Source: Mucilaginibacter_A sp965201005 (GTDB taxonomy: Bacteria > Bacteroidota > Bacteroidia > Sphingobacteriales > Sphingobacteriaceae). From it: DNA of 64,000 nt. Shown piece after piece: positions 60,715 to 64,000 of the stretch; position 1 is the stretch's first letter; every line of letters starts with the position of its first letter. The translations under genes and the position numbers were made by a program. The notes beneath the pieces are model-generated. The model was not told the DNA's origin, made no database searches, and worked only from the letters and a program-made list of their open reading frames with translations. Where the stretch lies: positions 186,001-250,000 of the forward strand of contig NZ_OZ241747.1 in assembly GCF_965201005.1 (NCBI RefSeq), given 5' to 3'.

Positions 60715-61458
60715 ATGGACAGCAATTTACCTAAATTAAGAACCGTTAATAAATCTGTCCCTCCGTACCCTTTAAATAAATTCCCAAAAGATTTTCCTTA
60801 CAAAATTGGTGAACAATTGATTTATATACTTGCAACCAGAGGAGAGGTAGATATTGAAGGAAAGGAATGGGAATCTATTTTTGGTAAATCTATCGGCGCA
60901 GACTGGACACCCAGTGTTGTAGGGTTAGATGATATTAGGATGGGCAATACTGCTTGGGGCGCAAAATCTATTTTAAACAAAAAGCCATCTACCGTTACAA
61001 ACATTAGGTTAATTTCCGGTAGAAATGATTTGATAAATTCATATAACTACAATGTTCAGCCTGGCTTATTTCCAGAGGAGCATGGGGAAAAAGTCTTAAA
61101 TATTTACAATGCCAGGGTTTCTGCAATACGTGAAAAATTTCAACATTTAAGGACTATAATTTTGATTCGGTCTAAAAGCTTATCAGAATGCGTGATCTAT
61201 GAGGTTGATGCAATTAGATACGACCCTGAATTATTTTACTGGAAATGGAATGGCAAAAATTTGTATGGTTACTATAAAGCAGATAATGTTCAAAAATTTA
61301 CCTGGCAATCAGGAGGACAACAATTTACCATATTTGAATCGGTACCAAAAGAAAGATTGGTACTTAATTTACGAAAGCCAGAGGTTGTATCTAAGGATTT
61401 TGTGCTTGATAAAGTAGGGTTTAGCAATGATTGGATAACAGTAACCAAGCTAATTTAA
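60715..61458 (+). CDS. Type II restriction endonuclease
   Basis: This 247-residue protein is directly downstream of the C5-methyltransferase gene (3-bp gap). The region GADWTPSVVGLDDIRMGNTA then WGAKSIL resembles the D...x-W-x-x-K type nuclease core of several type II enzymes, with ESIFGKSIG ahead of it. It should cut unmodified DNA at the sequence methylated by its partner. It may be related to the NgoBV/NlaIV group, but that is an unconfirmed impression. Low GC like the methyltransferase gene. Confidence 0.8.
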   Translation: MDSNLPKLRTVNKSVPPYPLNKFPKDFPYKIGEQLIYILATRGEVDIEGKEWESIFGKSIGADWTPSVVGLDDIRMGNTAWGAKSILNKKPSTVTNIRLISGRNDLINSYNYNVQPGLFPEEHGEKVLNIYNARVSAIREKFQHLRTIILIRSKSLSECVIYEVDAIRYDPELFYWKWNGKNLYGYYKADNVQKFTWQSGGQQFTIFESVPKERLVLNLRKPEVVSKDFVLDKVGFSNDWITVTKLI

Positions 61459-61563
61459 CATGTATAAAACCCTCTAAATTAAACATCAAAAAAACATTGA
61501 TAAAAACAGCATTACTCATTACAACCCAAATACTAAACCTAATTTTTCTTCCATCATAAACTT

Positions 61564-64000
61564 ATGCTAAAACATCGTTTACTTTATCTTTCGATTGCTT
61601 TGCTGGCTTTTGAAACAGCTGCAACGGCGCAAATCAAACCAAAACCATCGCCCCGAAACAAACCACGGCCAGAAGTTTTGGCCGGTTCGCTGATTCCGGC
61701 CGATCCGGACGTGCTGATTGGCAAATTGCCAAATGGTTTAACGTATTACATCCGCAAAAACACGGAGCCGAAATACCGCGCCGATTTATACCTGGTAAAC
61801 AAAGCAGGTTCGGTTTTGGAAAATGATGACCAGCAGGGTTTGGCGCACTTTGTAGAACATATGTCGTTCAACGGCACGCGGGATTTTCCTAAAAACGAAC
61901 TTATTGATTTCCTGCAAAAATCCGGTGTGCGTTTTGGTGCCGATATCAACGCTTATACGTCTTTCGATCAAACGGTTTACCAGTTGCCGCTGCCCACCGA
62001 TAGTGCCAAACTATTTGCCAAAGGTTTTGATATTTTAAGTAACTGGGCGGGTTTTGATTCTTTTGACCCAAGCGAAATCGATAAAGAACGCGGCGTGGTT
62101 TTGGAGGAAGAAAGGCTGCGCGGCAAAAACGCACAGGAACGAATTTCACTGCAAACGTATCCGGTTTTGTTCAACAATTCGCGTTATGCACAGCGCATTC
62201 CGATCGGGAAAGAAGCTATTTTGAAGAATTTTAAATATCAAACGATCAAAGATTTTTACAAAGACTGGTACCGGCCGGATTTGCAGGCCGTGATTGCCGT
62301 TGGCGATTTTGATCCGCAGCTGGTATTGAAACTGATCAGGGAAAATTTCTCGGAACTGAAAAACCCGGTCAAAGAAAGGCCTTTTGTAACGTACGCTATC
62401 CCGGCGCACAAGCAAACGCTGGTAAAAATCGTAACCGATAAAGAGCAGCCTTATACCATCGCGCAAATCATTATCAAACATCCGGAAACCATCACCAGAA
62501 ACACGATGGATTTACTGCAAAATATGCGCGTAAGCTTGTTTAACAGCATGATTGCTGCACGGATTGCCGAACTGACGCAAAAAGGAAACCCGCCATTTTT
62601 ATTTGCGCAAAGCAGTTACGGCAGCTTTTTGGGCGGATTGGATGCGTTTTCATCCGTTGTGGTGGCCAAACCCGGCGAATTGGAAAAAGGCGTGAAAGCC
62701 ATTATGGCAGAAAATGACCGTGTAGAAAAATTTGGTTTCACGCAAACCGAACTGGACCGGGCAAAACAAAGTGTGCTGACCGCTTTAGGTCAGCAGTTTA
62801 AAGAGAAAGATAAAACACGTTCTGCTGTTTTTGTCAATCAATATCAGCAAAATTTTTTAAAAGGAACGGCAATTCCTTCCATTACCTATCGCTATGATTT
62901 TTACAGCAAAAACATGGGCCGGATCAAGCTGAGCGAAATCAATGCGCTCACAAGCAAATTTATCAGCAATGAAAACCGTGTCGTGATCGTTCAGGCCCCG
63001 GAAAAGGAAAAAGCCAATCTGCCGGATGAAAAAACACTGCTTGGCTGGATCAGTTCGGCCGGACAAGGTATTACGGCTTATGTGGATGAAGTGAGCAACA
63101 AACCCTTGCTGGAAAACATCCCAACGGGTACAAAAGTGGTTTCCGAAAAGAAAAACGCAGCCATTAGCAGTACCGAGTTTACGCTCGCTAACGGTGTAAA
63201 AGTGGTGATGAAGCCAACAGATTTCAAGAATGACCAGATACTCATCAACAGTTACAGTTTTGGCGGGACTTCGCTGTCCAGTGATGCGGATTATACCTCG
63301 GCAGAGATGGCCGATGGCGTAATCGGCAGCAGCGGCGTTGCTTCTTTTACCCAGATACAATTGGATAAAATGCTGGCGGGCAAAACGGTCAATGTTGCGC
63401 CTTACATTGGTTCTACAACCCAGGGTTTTAACGGCAGCACTTCGCCTAAAGATCTGGAAACGGCGTTGCAGTTGGTTTATTTATATACTACTTCGCCGCG
63501 AAAAGATGCCAACATCTGGGACGCCAATATCTCTCAATATAAAACCGTGATTGCCAGCCGCAGTGCCGTGCCCGAAAGCGTTTTTCAGGACACGGTCTCT
63601 GCCGTGATGAGCAGTTACAACATGCGTGGCAGCACGCCAACTTTAAAGCAGTTAGACGCGGCCACTTTAGATAGAGCCTACAATTTTTACCAGCAGCGTT
63701 TTGCGGATAATGGCCATGCTGTTTTTACTTTGGTTGGAAACTTTGATCCCGAAAAAATCAAGCCACTGCTGGAAAAATATCTGGGCGCATTGCCTGCCAC
63801 TGGTGCAAATACTTCGTACAAAAACCTGAACATCCATGCGCCGGCAGGCAAAATCACCAAAACGGTTTATAAAGGTTTGGAGGCAAAAAGTTCAGTGCAA
63901 TTGGTTTTTACGGGCGATTATACTTACAGCGAAGCTAACAATCTGCAGCTGGACGCGCTGGAAGAGATCCTGAACATTAAAATGATTGAGCGTTTGCGTG
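61564..64000 (+). CDS. M16-family zinc metallopeptidase, C-terminally cut by the window
   Basis: An open frame starts at ATG 61564 and runs off the right edge (more than 812 codons). A signal peptide (LLYLSIALLAFETAATAQ) leads into an M16 domain with GLTYYIRKNTEPK and the inverted zinc motif HFVEH (HxxEH), with the distal Glu in the usual EERLRG region. A second M16-like repeat (VKVVMKPTDFKNDQILIN) starts around residue 545, so it is a two-domain pitrilysin-type periplasmic or outer-membrane peptidase. One dispersed motif (about 63340-63350) is embedded. Confidence 0.92.
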   Translation, partial: MLKHRLLYLSIALLAFETAATAQIKPKPSPRNKPRPEVLAGSLIPADPDVLIGKLPNGLTYYIRKNTEPKYRADLYLVNKAGSVLENDDQQGLAHFVEHMSFNGTRDFPKNELIDFLQKSGVRFGADINAYTSFDQTVYQLPLPTDSAKLFAKGFDILSNWAGFDSFDPSEIDKERGVVLEEERLRGKNAQERISLQTYPVLFNNSRYAQRIPIGKEAILKNFKYQTIKDFYKDWYRPDLQAVIAVGDFDPQLVLKLIRENFSELKNPVKERPFVTYAIPAHKQTLVKIVTDKEQPYTIAQIIIKHPETITRNTMDLLQNMRVSLFNSMIAARIAELTQKGNPPFLFAQSSYGSFLGGLDAFSSVVVAKPGELEKGVKAIMAENDRVEKFGFTQTELDRAKQSVLTALGQQFKEKDKTRSAVFVNQYQQNFLKGTAIPSITYRYDFYSKNMGRIKLSEINALTSKFISNENRVVIVQAPEKEKANLPDEKTLLGWISSAGQGITAYVDEVSNKPLLENIPTGTKVVSEKKNAAISSTEFTLANGVKVVMKPTDFKNDQILINSYSFGGTSLSSDADYTSAEMADGVIGSSGVASFTQIQLDKMLAGKTVNVAPYIGSTTQGFNGSTSPKDLETALQLVYLYTTSPRKDANIWDANISQYKTVIASRSAVPESVFQDTVSAVMSSYNMRGSTPTLKQLDAATLDRAYNFYQQRFADNGHAVFTLVGNFDPEKIKPLLEKYLGALPATGANTSYKNLNIHAPAGKITKTVYKGLEAKSSVQLVFTGDYTYSEANNLQLDALEEILNIKMIERLR

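Overview
The window looks like a Bacteroidota chromosome, most likely family Sphingobacteriaceae (a Pedobacter/Mucilaginibacter-type organism). The evidence is a SusC/SusD pair, DUF4397 lipoprotein, S41 and M16 peptidases, Bacteroidota-type tyrosine recombinases and TAnnTTTG-like promoter boxes. The genus is inferred, not shown.

The first 44 kb is accessory DNA, apparently two genomic islands integrated in tandem at the 3' end of a tRNA-Asp gene (44078-44151, minus). A 17-bp copy of the tRNA 3' end recurs at 17640-17656, so the right island spans about 17640-44092. The left island runs from outside the window to 17656. Each island carries a related tyrosine recombinase next to its right end (16169-17390, frameshifted; 42607-43824, intact). 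Both integrases are preceded by the same layout of repeated half-sites, a hairpin and the att copy. Both islands also carry the same two-gene HTH module (10956-11530 and 29087-29652). Only the right island has MobC and relaxase genes, so it looks mobilizable.

Left island cargo: (1) a minus-strand operon of the MutL/MORC-type restriction class, with a GHKL-nuclease fusion, Vsr, a second GHKL ATPase, a small protein, a Z1 ATPase and a PD-(D/E)XK/DUF4420 protein cut by the window edge; (2) a two-gene unit of an SPL-like radical SAM protein and a methyltransferase-SF1 helicase fusion; (3) an extra recombinase with an unknown HTH protein; (4) an AbiEii-type nucleotidyltransferase with its DUF6922 partner and a winged-helix protein. 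Between them, at 11532-11651, lies a 15-unit array in which ATC recurs every 8 bp.

Right island cargo: the strongest candidate for an undescribed system is the tightly overlapping operon 18287-26370. It encodes a double-SIS/HAD fusion, a PRTase-like protein, an ORC/CDC6-like ATPase, an unrecognised protein, a PfkB kinase and a membrane AbiC-like protein, and a convergent PD-(D/E)XK protein follows. Further cargo is a MNT-HEPN-like protein, RadC, a TrlF-type PHP/SMC ATPase divergent from a methyltransferase/nuclease fusion, a metallophosphatase and a RhuM-Fic protein.

From 44 kb on the genes look chromosomal: prfA, lpxH-like, prolyl oligopeptidase, S41 peptidase, a CsbD-like protein, a beta-barrel protein, DUF4397, SusD, SusC, anmK, a DUF5009-type membrane protein, and a truncated M16 peptidase at the right edge. 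An AT-rich cytosine methyltransferase/endonuclease pair (59746-61458) interrupts them. A short motif, GTAAAAGAAGCATC, recurs about a dozen times in this part and was not noticed in the islands.
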